From Novosphingobium huizhouense (GTDB taxonomy: Bacteria; Pseudomonadota; Alphaproteobacteria; Sphingomonadales; Sphingomonadaceae), in assembly GCF_020179475.1 (NCBI RefSeq), contig NZ_JAILXZ010000001.1:992001-1056000 (forward strand): DNA of 64,000 nucleotides. Reading direction: 5' to 3'. The translations under genes were made by a program, and so were the position numbers. The notes under the pieces were generated by a model. The model was not told where the DNA came from. It worked only from the letters and a program-made list of their open reading frames with translations, and ran no database searches. Below are positions 57,352-64,000 of this stretch, one piece after another. The number at the start of each line of letters is the position of its first letter. Within the stretch, counting starts at the first letter, position 1.

Positions 57352-57783
57352 ATGACCGCAACCGCCTCCGCCGCCTCACGCCTGCGTCGCCAGGTCCCCG
57401 ACCTTCCCGGTCTCGGGCGCGATCCGGCTTCGGTCCGCGCGCGGATCGAAGCGGCCGAATTCGTGCTCGAGCGGGCGGTGCGCGTGCCGCTGCTGGGCCG
57501 CACGATCGGGATCGATGCGCTGGCCGGGCTGGTTCCGGTGGTCGGCGACCTCGTCACCGCGGCGATGGGCGCGTGGCTGGTGTGGGAGGCGCGCAACCTC
57601 GGCCTGCCGCGCTGGCGCCTGTGGCAGATGAGCGCGAACGTCGCGTTCGATGCCGCGGTCGGGGCGATCCCGGTGGTCGGTGACGCCTTCGACGTGCTGT
57701 TCCGTTCGAACAGCCGTAATCTCAGGATCGTGCGCCGGCACCTCGACCGCCACCATCCGGCAGGCGGGGTGATCGAGGGCTGA
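57352..57783 (+). CDS. DUF4112 membrane protein
   Basis: A 143-residue DUF4112 protein. The characteristic IGIDALAGLVPVVGDLVTAA is at about residues 52-71, and the repeated version FDAAVGAIPVVGDAFDVLFR at about 98-117, with a helix in between. Both are hydrophobic and could associate with the membrane. The function is unknown. It starts with ATG 57352 after AGGAGG, five bases past the preceding stop, so it is translated with the solute-binding protein. Confidence 0.8.
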   Translation: MTATASAASRLRRQVPDLPGLGRDPASVRARIEAAEFVLERAVRVPLLGRTIGIDALAGLVPVVGDLVTAAMGAWLVWEARNLGLPRWRLWQMSANVAFDAAVGAIPVVGDAFDVLFRSNSRNLRIVRRHLDRHHPAGGVIEG

Positions 57784-57794
57784 AGCCCGCGCGA

Positions 57795-57986
57795 TCAGAA
57801 GTCGATCGCGATGCCGTTCTTCTCCCAATCGCCGAAGCGGGTCGGGTCGATCCCGTCGGGATCCTCGCCGCGCTCGACGCTGCGCGGGCGCGGCGCCGGG
57901 TCGTTGCTCCAGTGCTCGGGCTTGACGAAATCGGCGGGGCGCTGCGTCGCGCGCGGGGTCGTGGCGGAGGGAGCGGGTCTGTCCAT
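57795..57986 (-). CDS. DUF1674 / SDHAF4-like protein
   Basis: A 63-residue protein of the DUF1674 family, related to SDHAF4, which helps assemble flavinylated succinate dehydrogenase in mitochondria. The conserved C-terminus DPTRFGDWEKNGIAIDF is clear. In alphaproteobacteria such a gene is usual but its assembly role is inferred from the mitochondrial homologue. ATG 57986 is chosen; the frame is open further upstream, but there is no family similarity there. Confidence 0.8.
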   Translation of the reverse strand: MDRPAPSATTPRATQRPADFVKPEHWSNDPAPRPRSVERGEDPDGIDPTRFGDWEKNGIAIDF

Positions 57987-58057
57987 GCCTGCGGAGATGG
58001 GCGCTCGCACCGCGCGATGCAATTGCCATTTGGGGCAGAGGGGCCGATAGGCGGGCG

Positions 58058-59326
58058 ATGAACGCATCCCCCCACGACGACATTGCCGGGCTCGCCGCCC
58101 GCCGCGCCGCGCTGCGCATGCTCGATGCCGTGCTGCGCCGGGGCGAGCCGCTCGACCAGAGCGCGCCGCCGATCCTGCGCGCGATCGAACGCGGCGACGA
58201 CCGGGCGCTCGCCACCGCGATCGCGCAGGAAGCGCTGCGCTGGCTCGCCGATCTCGACGCGCTGATCGATGGCGCCACCCGCCAGGCGCTCCCCGACGAC
58301 GCCAAGGCGCGCAGCGTGCTGCGGATCATGTTGGCCCAGGCGCTGCGGCTGGGCCTGCCGCCGCACGCGGTGATCGCGACCGGCCTGCCGCTGCTTGCCG
58401 GCGGGCCGCGGCGGCTGGCGCACGGGGTGTTCTCGGCGGTGCTCAAGACCGGGCAGGGCCTGCCCGCGGCGCCGATGCTGCCCGAGCCGGTGGCGGCGCG
58501 CTGGCGCGCGGCCTGGCCCGGACGGATCGAGGCGATTGCCGCGGGCCTTGCCGAGCCGCCGCCGCTCGACCTGACCTTGCGCGATGGCGCGCGGACCGAG
58601 GAATGGGCCGAGCGGCTGGGCGGCCAGGCGCTGATGCCAGGCCATGTCCGGCTGGCGCGGGCCGGGGCGGTCGAAGCGATCGAAGGCTTCGCCGAAGGCG
58701 CGTGGTGGGTCCAGGACCTCGCCGCGAGCGTGCCGGCGCGGTTGCTTGGCGCCGGCGCCGGTCGCCGCGTGCTCGACTTGTGCGCGGCGCCGGGGGGCAA
58801 GACGATGCAGCTCGCCGCCGCCGGGTGGAAGGTGACTGCGCTCGACAAATCGGCGCGGCGGCTCGAACGGCTTGCCGCCAACCTCAGGCGCGTCGGGCTG
58901 GAAGCCGATGTCGAGATCGTCGCGGCCGATGCGATGCAGTGGCGGCCCGAAGAGATCTACGACGCGGTGCTGCTCGATGCACCGTGCTCGGCCACCGGCA
59001 CCTGCCGCCGCCACCCCGACGTGCTGCTGCGCCAGCCCGACTTCGCCGGGCTCGAGGAATTGCAGCGCAATCTCCTCGAACGCGCCGCAGGGGCGCTGCG
59101 GCCCGGCGGTACGCTGGTCTATGCGGTCTGCGCGCTCGAGCCGGCCGAGGGCGAGCGCCAGGCCGAATGGGTCCGTGCGCTGCGCCCCGCGCCGATCCGC
59201 GCCGACGAACTGCCGGGCGGCCTCGCGCCGACGGACGAGGGCTGGTTCCGCGCCGATCCCGGCATGCTCGCAGGAGCAGGCGGGATCGACGGCTTCTTCG
59301 CGGCGCGCTGGGTGAAGGCGGCCTGA
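58058..59326 (+). CDS. rsmB: 16S rRNA m5C967-type methyltransferase (RsmB/NOL1/NOP2/Sun family)
   Basis: A 422-residue SAM-dependent methyltransferase. Residues about 12-140 are a NusB-like RNA-binding domain (ALRMLDAVLRRGEPLDQS, LRIMLAQALRLGLP). The catalytic domain has motif I VLDLCAAPGGKT, motif IV LDAPCSATGTCRRHPD with one of the two key cysteines, and motif VI YAVCALEPAEGE with the other. It methylates a cytosine of 16S rRNA. It is divergent from the DUF1674 gene. Confidence 0.85.
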   Translation: MNASPHDDIAGLAARRAALRMLDAVLRRGEPLDQSAPPILRAIERGDDRALATAIAQEALRWLADLDALIDGATRQALPDDAKARSVLRIMLAQALRLGLPPHAVIATGLPLLAGGPRRLAHGVFSAVLKTGQGLPAAPMLPEPVAARWRAAWPGRIEAIAAGLAEPPPLDLTLRDGARTEEWAERLGGQALMPGHVRLARAGAVEAIEGFAEGAWWVQDLAASVPARLLGAGAGRRVLDLCAAPGGKTMQLAAAGWKVTALDKSARRLERLAANLRRVGLEADVEIVAADAMQWRPEEIYDAVLLDAPCSATGTCRRHPDVLLRQPDFAGLEELQRNLLERAAGALRPGGTLVYAVCALEPAEGERQAEWVRALRPAPIRADELPGGLAPTDEGWFRADPGMLAGAGGIDGFFAARWVKAA

Positions 59327-59354
59327 GCCGGCCACCCGCACGCAGCGATATCCT

Positions 59355-59891
59355 TCAGGCCTTGACCTTGTTCGCAAAACTCTTGCGCAGCTTCATCAGC
59401 TTGGGCGGGATCACCGCGAGGCAGTAGGGATTGCGCTGGCCTTCGCCTTCCCAATACTCCTGGTGGTAGTCCTCGGCGGCATACCACGTCGCGGGGCCCT
59501 CGATCGTGGTCACGATCTTGCCCTCGCGCTCGGCCTGGGCGCGCTCGATCCCGGCTTGCGCCTCGGCGCGCTGCGCCTCGTCGAGCGGGAAGATCGCCGA
59601 GCGGTACTGCGTGCCGATGTCGTTGCCCTGGCGGTTGAGCTGCGTCGGATCGTGCGTGGCGAAGAAGATGTCGAGCAGCTGGGCATAGCTGATCGTCGCG
59701 GGATCGTAGGTGACACGGATCGCCTCGGCGTGGCCGGTGTTGCCCGAGCACACTTCCTTGTAGGTCGGATCGGCCTTGGTGCCGCCAATATAGCCGCTTT
59801 CGACGCGTTCCACGCCGATCACGTCGCGGAACACCGCTTCGGTGCACCAGAAGCAGCCTCCGGCAAGGACGGCCGTTGCTTGTTCGCTCAT
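59355..59891 (-). CDS. msrA: Peptide-methionine (S)-S-oxide reductase
   Basis: A 178-residue MsrA that repairs oxidised methionine. The catalytic C13 is in [14 protein letters not shown], followed by C16, and family landmarks are [30 protein letters not shown] and the C-terminal [10 protein letters not shown] resolving cysteine could be C16 or the one in [11 protein letters not shown]. It converges with rsmB. Confidence 0.9.
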   Translation of the reverse strand: MSEQATAVLAGGCFWCTEAVFRDVIGVERVESGYIGGTKADPTYKEVCSGNTGHAEAIRVTYDPATISYAQLLDIFFATHDPTQLNRQGNDIGTQYRSAIFPLDEAQRAEAQAGIERAQAEREGKIVTTIEGPATWYAAEDYHQEYWEGEGQRNPYCLAVIPPKLMKLRKSFANKVKA

Positions 59892-59966
59892 GCGCTTTAT
59901 TCTCCTGAAGTGCGCCGAAGATAGGCACCGATCCCGCGCTTGTCACCGGTCCCGAGGAGAATCCCG

Positions 59967-60875
59967 ATGCGCCGTTCCCGCCGTGCCCTGCTTCCGGCCC
60001 TCGCTGTTGCCGCCCTCGCCGCTGCCGCCCTCGTTGCGCCCGTCGTCGCGCAGGGCGCGCCCGATCCGGCGCTCGCCCGCGCTTCCATGCCCGCTTCGAT
60101 GCCGGCGCCCGTGCCCGCAATCGATCCCGCGCTCGCGGCCGCCGTCGCCAGCCCGCTGCGTGCGGCCGATGCCGCGCGCGATGTCTACCGCAAGCCCGAC
60201 CGGACGCTGGCGTTCTTCCGCGTCGGCCCGGCGATGAAGGTCGGCGAATATGCGCCGGGGGGCGGGTGGTACTCGCGCCTGCTCGGCATCTATCTCGCGC
60301 CGAGGGGCAAGCTCGTCGGGCTGTTCGCCGATGTCGGCAGCGCGGGCGCCGAGCGGCAGGCGGCCACGCAGGCCGCGGTCGACAAGTTCCCCGCGCAGGT
60401 TGCGGGCTGGGCGGCGCAGCCCGCCGACCGGTTCGCCGCCTTCTCGCTCGGCGCGGTTCCGGCCGGCGAAAAGGGCACGTTCGACCGCATCCTCGTCATG
60501 CGCGCGATGCACAACCTGCTCCGCTCGAAGACCGCCGACGTCGAGATCGCCACGATGCGCGATCTGCTCAAGCCCGACGGCCTGCTCGGCATCGAGCAAC
60601 ACCGCGCCCGGCCCGACGCGCCCGATGCCTATGTCGATGGCAGCAAGGGCTATCTGCGCGAGGCCGACCTCGTCCGGTTGATGGAAGCGAAGGGTTTCGC
60701 GCTCGTCGGCGCGAGCGAAGTCAATGCCAACCCGAAGGACCCGGCGAACTGGCCCGGAGGCGTGTGGACCCTGCCACCCTCGCTCGACGGCGTGAAGGAC
60801 GATGCCGAGAAGGCGAGGCTGCAGGCGATCGGCGAAAGCGACCGGATGACGCTGTTGTTCCGCAAGCGCGGCTGA
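59967..60875 (+). CDS. Exported class I methyltransferase-like protein (COG4798)
   Basis: A 302-residue protein with a signal peptide (residues 1-29, ending APVVAQG) and a methyltransferase-like core without a classical GxGxG loop: FFRVGPAMKVGEYAPGGGWY (residues about 80-99), then FDRILVMRAMHNLL and LLKPDGLLGIEQHRARPD. Export of a SAM-type fold is unusual and function is unknown. ATG 59967 follows GAGGAGA. Confidence 0.7.
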   Translation: MRRSRRALLPALAVAALAAAALVAPVVAQGAPDPALARASMPASMPAPVPAIDPALAAAVASPLRAADAARDVYRKPDRTLAFFRVGPAMKVGEYAPGGGWYSRLLGIYLAPRGKLVGLFADVGSAGAERQAATQAAVDKFPAQVAGWAAQPADRFAAFSLGAVPAGEKGTFDRILVMRAMHNLLRSKTADVEIATMRDLLKPDGLLGIEQHRARPDAPDAYVDGSKGYLREADLVRLMEAKGFALVGASEVNANPKDPANWPGGVWTLPPSLDGVKDDAEKARLQAIGESDRMTLLFRKRG

Positions 60876-60919
60876 CGGCCACGATTGAATTGTCGGCGTC
60901 GGACGCCTAGGTCCGGCGC

Positions 60920-61771
60920 ATGACCAGCATCACCGTCGCCGCCCTCCAGCTCGCGCTCGACGCCGACGAGCAGACCAACATCGCCGCGGTCGCCGCGCTG
61001 GTCGAGGAGGCCGCGCAAAAGGGCGCGCAAGTGGTGCTGCCGCCCGAGCTCTTCGCCGGGCCCTATTTCTGCAGCCGCGAGGACGAAGCGCTGTTCGCGC
61101 TCGCCCATCCGCTGGACGAGGATCCCTCGGTCAAGGAAATGCGCAAGCTTGCCAAGGCGCTGGGCATCGCCATCCCGACCAGTTTCTTCGAGCGCGACGG
61201 CCACCATTACTACAACACGCTGGCGATGGTCGGACCCGACGGCGAGGTCATGGGCACCTATCGCAAGAGCCACATTCCCGACGGGCCGGGCTACGAGGAG
61301 AAGTTCTATTTCCGCCCCGGCAACACCGGGTTCAAGGTGTGGGACGTGTTCGGCGCGCGCATCGGTGTGGGCGTGTGCTGGGACCAATGGTATCCCGAAT
61401 GCGCGCGCGCGATGGCGCTGATGGGGGCCGAGCTGCTGTTCTATCCCACCGCGATCGGCTCCGAACCCTATGACGCAAGCTTCGACACCAGCCGCATCTG
61501 GCGCCGCGCGATGCTCGGCCATGCGGCGTCGAACTGCATGCCGGTGATCGCCGCCAACCGCATCGGCACCGAGGAGGGCGACCAGCGCTTCTACGGCCAC
61601 AGCTTCATCGCCAACCAGTGGGGCGATTTCCTGGCCGAATACGGCGCCGAGGAAACCGGCACGCTCGTCGCGACGATCGACCTTGGCGAAGCGGCGAAGC
61701 ATCGCGCCGGCATGGGCTTCTTCCGCGATCGTCGCCCGCAGCTCTACGGCCGCCTCGCCGAGGACGTCTGA
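60920..61771 (+). CDS. aguB: N-carbamoylputrescine amidase
   Basis: A 283-residue carbon-nitrogen hydrolase (nitrilase superfamily). The Glu-Lys-Cys triad is E43 (LPPELFAGPYF), K116 (YRKSHIPDGPGYEEKFYF) and C153 (GVCWDQWYPE), all in AguB context. It converts N-carbamoylputrescine to putrescine in the agmatine route. The agmatine deiminase partner (aguA) is not in the window. The next gene starts within its stop. Confidence 0.9.
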   Translation: MTSITVAALQLALDADEQTNIAAVAALVEEAAQKGAQVVLPPELFAGPYFCSREDEALFALAHPLDEDPSVKEMRKLAKALGIAIPTSFFERDGHHYYNTLAMVGPDGEVMGTYRKSHIPDGPGYEEKFYFRPGNTGFKVWDVFGARIGVGVCWDQWYPECARAMALMGAELLFYPTAIGSEPYDASFDTSRIWRRAMLGHAASNCMPVIAANRIGTEEGDQRFYGHSFIANQWGDFLAEYGAEETGTLVATIDLGEAAKHRAGMGFFRDRRPQLYGRLAEDV

Positions 61772-62292
61772 CGCTGGAGCGCCAGCGCTATCTCGTCGCG
61801 CTGGGGTCGAACGTGCGCCACGCGCGGCACGGGCTGCCGCGCGCCGTGCTGGTTGCGGCGGTGGCAGCGCTCGACGCGGCGGGGCTGGCGGTGCTGGCGA
61901 CGGCGCCGGTCCTGGCGAGCGCCCCGCTCGGGCCGTCGCGGCGGCTCTACGCCAATGGCGCGGTGGTGGTCGAAACGCCGCTCGCCCCGCGCGCGCTGCT
62001 CGCGCTGTTGCAGGCGATCGAGCACGATTTCGGCCGGGTCCGGCGCGGCCGGCGATGGGGCGCACGCACGCTCGACCTTGACCTCGTGCTGTGGAGCGGA
62101 GGCGCCTGGTCCGATGCGGCGCTCACCATACCGCATCCCGCGTTCCGCGAGCGCGCCTTCGTGCTCGGCCCCGCCGCGCGGATCGCACGCGACTGGCGCG
62201 ATCCGCTGACCGGCCTCACGCTCGGGCAACTGCGCGCCCGCTTGACCCGCACGACCCGCGCCCCTAGTGCCGCACGGCGCCGCGCACGATGA
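61768..62292 (+). CDS. folK: 2-amino-4-hydroxy-6-hydroxymethyldihydropteridine pyrophosphokinase
   Basis: A 174-residue HPPK of folate synthesis. It has RQRYLVALGSNVRHA, the RWGARTLDLDLVLW motif (loop that binds substrate) and IPHPAFRERAFVLGP, all diagnostic. The first core residues come right after the aguB stop. No ATG, GTG or TTG lies in frame between there and the core; the closest choice is CTG 61768, overlapping the aguB stop as CTGA, in the same layout as ATGA couplings. An upstream in-frame ATG (61618) would add 50 residues inside aguB. Confidence 0.8.
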   Translation: MTLERQRYLVALGSNVRHARHGLPRAVLVAAVAALDAAGLAVLATAPVLASAPLGPSRRLYANGAVVVETPLAPRALLALLQAIEHDFGRVRRGRRWGARTLDLDLVLWSGGAWSDAALTIPHPAFRERAFVLGPAARIARDWRDPLTGLTLGQLRARLTRTTRAPSAARRRAR

Positions 62293-62310
62293 CGGCGCAC
62301 CGCAAGGCGC

Positions 62311-62386
62311 GGGCCCTTAGCTCAGTCGGTAGAGCAACTGACTTTTAATCAGTAGGTCGCTGGTTCGAATCCAGCAGGGCTCACCA
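62311..62386 (+). tRNA. trnK: tRNA-Lys (TTT anticodon)
   Basis: A complete 76-base tRNA. The acceptor stem GGGCCCT pairs with AGGGCTC (one G-U), the D-arm is GCTCAGTCGGTAGAGC, the anticodon loop CTTTTAA carries TTT, the T-arm is GGTTCGAATCC, and CCA is encoded. The 3' end of tRNA-Lys is a common integration site, and the DNA beyond it looks accessory. Confidence 0.95.
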
Positions 62387-62451
62387 TTGCAGAAAACCGC
62401 AACTTTTGAATGGTCGAGAAAGGCCGGATTGAATAGCGTTTTCCAGCCATG

Positions 62452-62484
62452 GTAAACACGGAGTAAGCACGGAGTAAGCACGGC
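62452..62484. repeat. Three 11-bp tandem repeats beside tRNA-Lys
   Basis: GTAA(A/G)CACGG(A/C) occurs three times in a row at 62452-62462, 62463-62473 and 62474-62484. One-turn-spaced direct repeats 65-100 bases from a tRNA 3' end look like integrase arm-type sites next to an attachment site. Confidence 0.5.
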
Positions 62485-62556
62485 GTCACTTGGCACTCAC
62501 CCCGGCGAACGCAGCGACGACAGTTGCCACGACGAACGTTAGCCCCGACATAAAGC

Positions 62557-62832
62557 CTAGAGTCGGGGGAACCCGCGACCAGCGAGAGCCTTTGCAGCAT
62601 CCCTGACTAGCCGCTGGTGAGCCTGCTCATCGACGGCGCCTTCGTCTTCCGCACGTTGCCAGTAGTCTTCCGCATCCTCGGCAAATGAACTTTGGCGAAA
62701 GTAGATCAGTTGCAGTGCCCAACCTGACAGCAAAGCTAACACGATCCCAAGGACGAAGGTTGCGGCCGCGAATTGCGGATTTCGCAGCTTATCTACCGTG
62801 TTAAGGATACCCAGCGCCCCGGCGCCGTTCAA
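62557..62832 (-). CDS. Small hypothetical membrane protein
   Basis: A 91-residue protein: a hydrophobic segment at residues about 23-45 (AATFVLGIVLALLSGWALQL) followed by an acidic helical tail (FAEDAEDYWQRAEDEGAVDE). It starts with TTG, and a stop lies just eight codons upstream with no better start and no strong ribosome site. It could be a decayed or frameshifted gene, since the frame beside it also reads plausibly (MVKIANRVAIRL). No family was recognised. Confidence 0.35.
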   Translation of the reverse strand: MNGAGALGILNTVDKLRNPQFAAATFVLGIVLALLSGWALQLIYFRQSSFAEDAEDYWQRAEDEGAVDEQAHQRLVRDAAKALAGRGFPRL

Positions 62833-63744
62833 GCCTAATAGCGACGCGGTTAGCTATTTTGACCATGAAACGCCTTGCTCCGTGGTGAGATCGTACGCTC
62901 GCCGGATCCGTGCTAATTTTCGCTTTGCCAGACGCCTCACTAACTCTGCTTCTACATCCATAGGCCCACCCCTGCCTGTCCAGTTTTACCACGCTGCAAT
63001 GGACGGCCTCTGGCCGCAAGCTGAGATGTCAGCCGAATAGGGCATTAGAGCCAATAGGGACGTTAGCACCTAGTCCAACCTGAACCCCGGCGGGGGCGGG
63101 GGTACTGCCCCCTTCGGCATGCCCGGCGGCGAAAGCATCGGCAGGGCCTTCGCAGGTTCCTGAACTCGCGCCCCCTTAAGCGAAGCCTCAATCGCTTTCT
63201 GGATCAACTTGCGCTGCGCATCGGGCGTCATGCCGCCGAACGCCAAGTTGCCCATGCGCCTCGCTCCAGAGGTAAGCCATGCGGAATGCTTCGTCGTTGT
63301 CGCGCACGACGATCGTCAGCGGGGTGCGCCAGGATTGGTCGGACGCCAGGAATACTCGAGCCATTGATCGGTGACCTCGTGTCATTGTCGATGAGCTCAC
63401 CATGACGCATCGCTGCGATGGATGCGGGTGGGAAATGGTCCGAGAACACAACAAAATCAGCCTACTACATCTCCTGCCCAAGAGGTCGATGTCCTAGCTG
63501 GAACGCCGATTGCCACCCCGACGGTGCCTATCCGCCGAGGTTGGAAATCGCTCCGTTTGCCCCCCCCCTTTATACAGCTGGTCCCTGACGCGGCGATCAA
63601 TCTCGAAGGCGGAGTGTCAGGGCAGTCGGCCCAGCGTCCAGCCCCGTGCTGCTTTACGGAACCTTTATCTGCAGCGTCGAGATCGCCGTGGAACCTTAAG
63701 GGAGGTTCGTCCGACATCGCTCCTCACACCAGAGGAACGTTCGC
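62833..63744. other. Low-coding region, probably accessory or decayed
   Basis: About 900 bases with no convincing gene apart from the small candidate at 63070. Codon bias is weaker and AT content higher than in the chromosome to the left, and short frames overlap on both strands without family signatures. It most likely belongs to an integrated element downstream of tRNA-Lys that has decayed or carries small unrecognised genes. Confidence 0.4.
63070..63255 (-). CDS. Small hypothetical protein
   Basis: A 61-residue protein with a helical middle (TPDAQRKLIQKAIEASLKGA) and a proline-rich C-terminus (GMPKGAVPPPPPGF). ATG 63255 is preceded by a purine-rich GGAGCGAGG. The overlapping frame to its right (residues DNDEAFRMAYLWSEAHGQL at 63270-63330) also looks coding, so the two may be parts of one broken gene. 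No family was recognised. Confidence 0.35.
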   Translation of the reverse strand: MGNLAFGGMTPDAQRKLIQKAIEASLKGARVQEPAKALPMLSPPGMPKGAVPPPPPGFRLD

Positions 63745-64000
63745 ATGGACTTATTCGCAGAGCGGATCGGCAACGCCGCCGTTTCCCATCCCAGGTTGTT
63801 TGACCTGGTCATTCGCTTCAGTGGCCTCGCAGTGCTGGGCGCCCTTCCAGGACTGCTTGCTGTCGAGCGCAACGAAGACCTGCTCCACGGACCGGGTAGT
63901 CCGCACTCTGCCTTGGCGGCGCTTGCCGTGGTCGTGGCGCTGTGGAGCGGCCTTTGCCTGATCGTTGCCGGTGCCGAACTGTTGAAGCCACAGCCCGCTC
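63745..64000 (+). CDS. Hypothetical membrane protein, cut by the window end
   Basis: From ATG 63745, with AGAGGAAC at 63731-63738, the frame is open to the end of the window (85 codons, no stop). It has two hydrophobic segments, VIRFSGLAVLGALPGLLAV and LAALAVVVALWSGLCLIVAG, separated by a charged loop. No family was recognised. It may be part of an element inserted at tRNA-Lys. Confidence 0.45.
   Translation, partial: MDLFAERIGNAAVSHPRLFDLVIRFSGLAVLGALPGLLAVERNEDLLHGPGSPHSALAALAVVVALWSGLCLIVAGAELLKPQPA

Noticed and set aside
62349..62600. Small minus-strand frame across the tRNA-Lys gene ending in a PAGFEPATY-like stretch
   Set aside because: This is the well-known spurious translation of the antisense strand of a tRNA.
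1..64000. CRISPR arrays, rRNA genes, insertion sequences or riboswitches
   Set aside because: No regularly spaced repeat-spacer series, no rRNA, no transposase gene with flanking inverted repeats and no recognisable riboswitch were seen in the window.

Overview
The window is GC-rich alphaproteobacterial DNA, most probably from a sphingomonad (Novosphingobium/Sphingomonas type). Support comes from the NDUFA12 - DUF2155 - aat cluster, the single-cysteine alphaproteobacterial type of DksA, an SDHAF4-like DUF1674 protein, and the 'CCCCGGA...TCCGGGG' intergenic palindromes. The genus is inferred from gene style, not proven.

Region 1 (1 to about 27,070): the regulatory, packaging, head, tail and right-end part of a transposable (Mu-like) prophage with a long non-contractile tail; its left end lies before the window. 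Early/middle genes are a DnaA-domain-IV-like protein, GemA, small proteins and a Mor-type activator. A lysis block follows (GH108 endolysin, small membrane proteins, holin-like protein), then DUF2730, gp26-like and DUF3486 genes and a gp28-like large terminase. The head module is HK97-like: portal fused to a MuF domain, prohead protease and capsid protein. The siphovirus-like tail module ends in a 1,119-residue fibre with an SGNH/acetylesterase-like module. DUF551-like, Dam methylase and hypothetical genes end the phage, and 22-bp-spaced repeats at 27,026-27,055 look like transposase end sites. A 56-residue gene at 12,316 resembles the Acb2/Tad1 hairpin family of anti-CBASS sponges. Strong stem-loops follow the protease, capsid and tail-tube genes, and a related palindrome precedes the endolysin, capsid and tail-chaperone genes.

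Region 2 (27,260-33,750): class A beta-lactamase, a short-chain dehydrogenase, an orphan fatty acyl-AMP ligase, RecX, a DUF192 lipoprotein, NDUFA12, DUF2155 and leucyl/phenylalanyl-tRNA-protein transferase. The last two genes converge and overlap by 187 bp.

Region 3 (33,807-39,880): the usual bacterial order tRNA-Trp - secE - nusG - rplK - rplA, here interrupted twice: by an RTX-type secreted protein between tRNA-Trp and secE, and by an antisense GT4 glycosyltransferase between nusG and rplK. A clear intrinsic terminator follows rplA.

Region 4 (39,941-44,902): a dabB-dabA bicarbonate-uptake operon with a divergent LysR regulator and a palindromic candidate operator between them.

Region 5 (44,998-62,386): chromosomal metabolic and housekeeping genes: alpha-amino-acid ester hydrolase, epimerase, enoyl-CoA hydratase family protein, CinA-like protein, flavin monooxygenase, CorA, CDF transporter, DksA, PilZ protein, solitary family 5 solute-binding protein, RsmB, MsrA, AguB, FolK and tRNA-Lys.

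Region 6 (62,387-64,000): a gene-poor stretch immediately after tRNA-Lys with three tandem 11-bp repeats, small hypothetical genes and the start of a membrane protein. It looks like one end of an integrated or decayed element.
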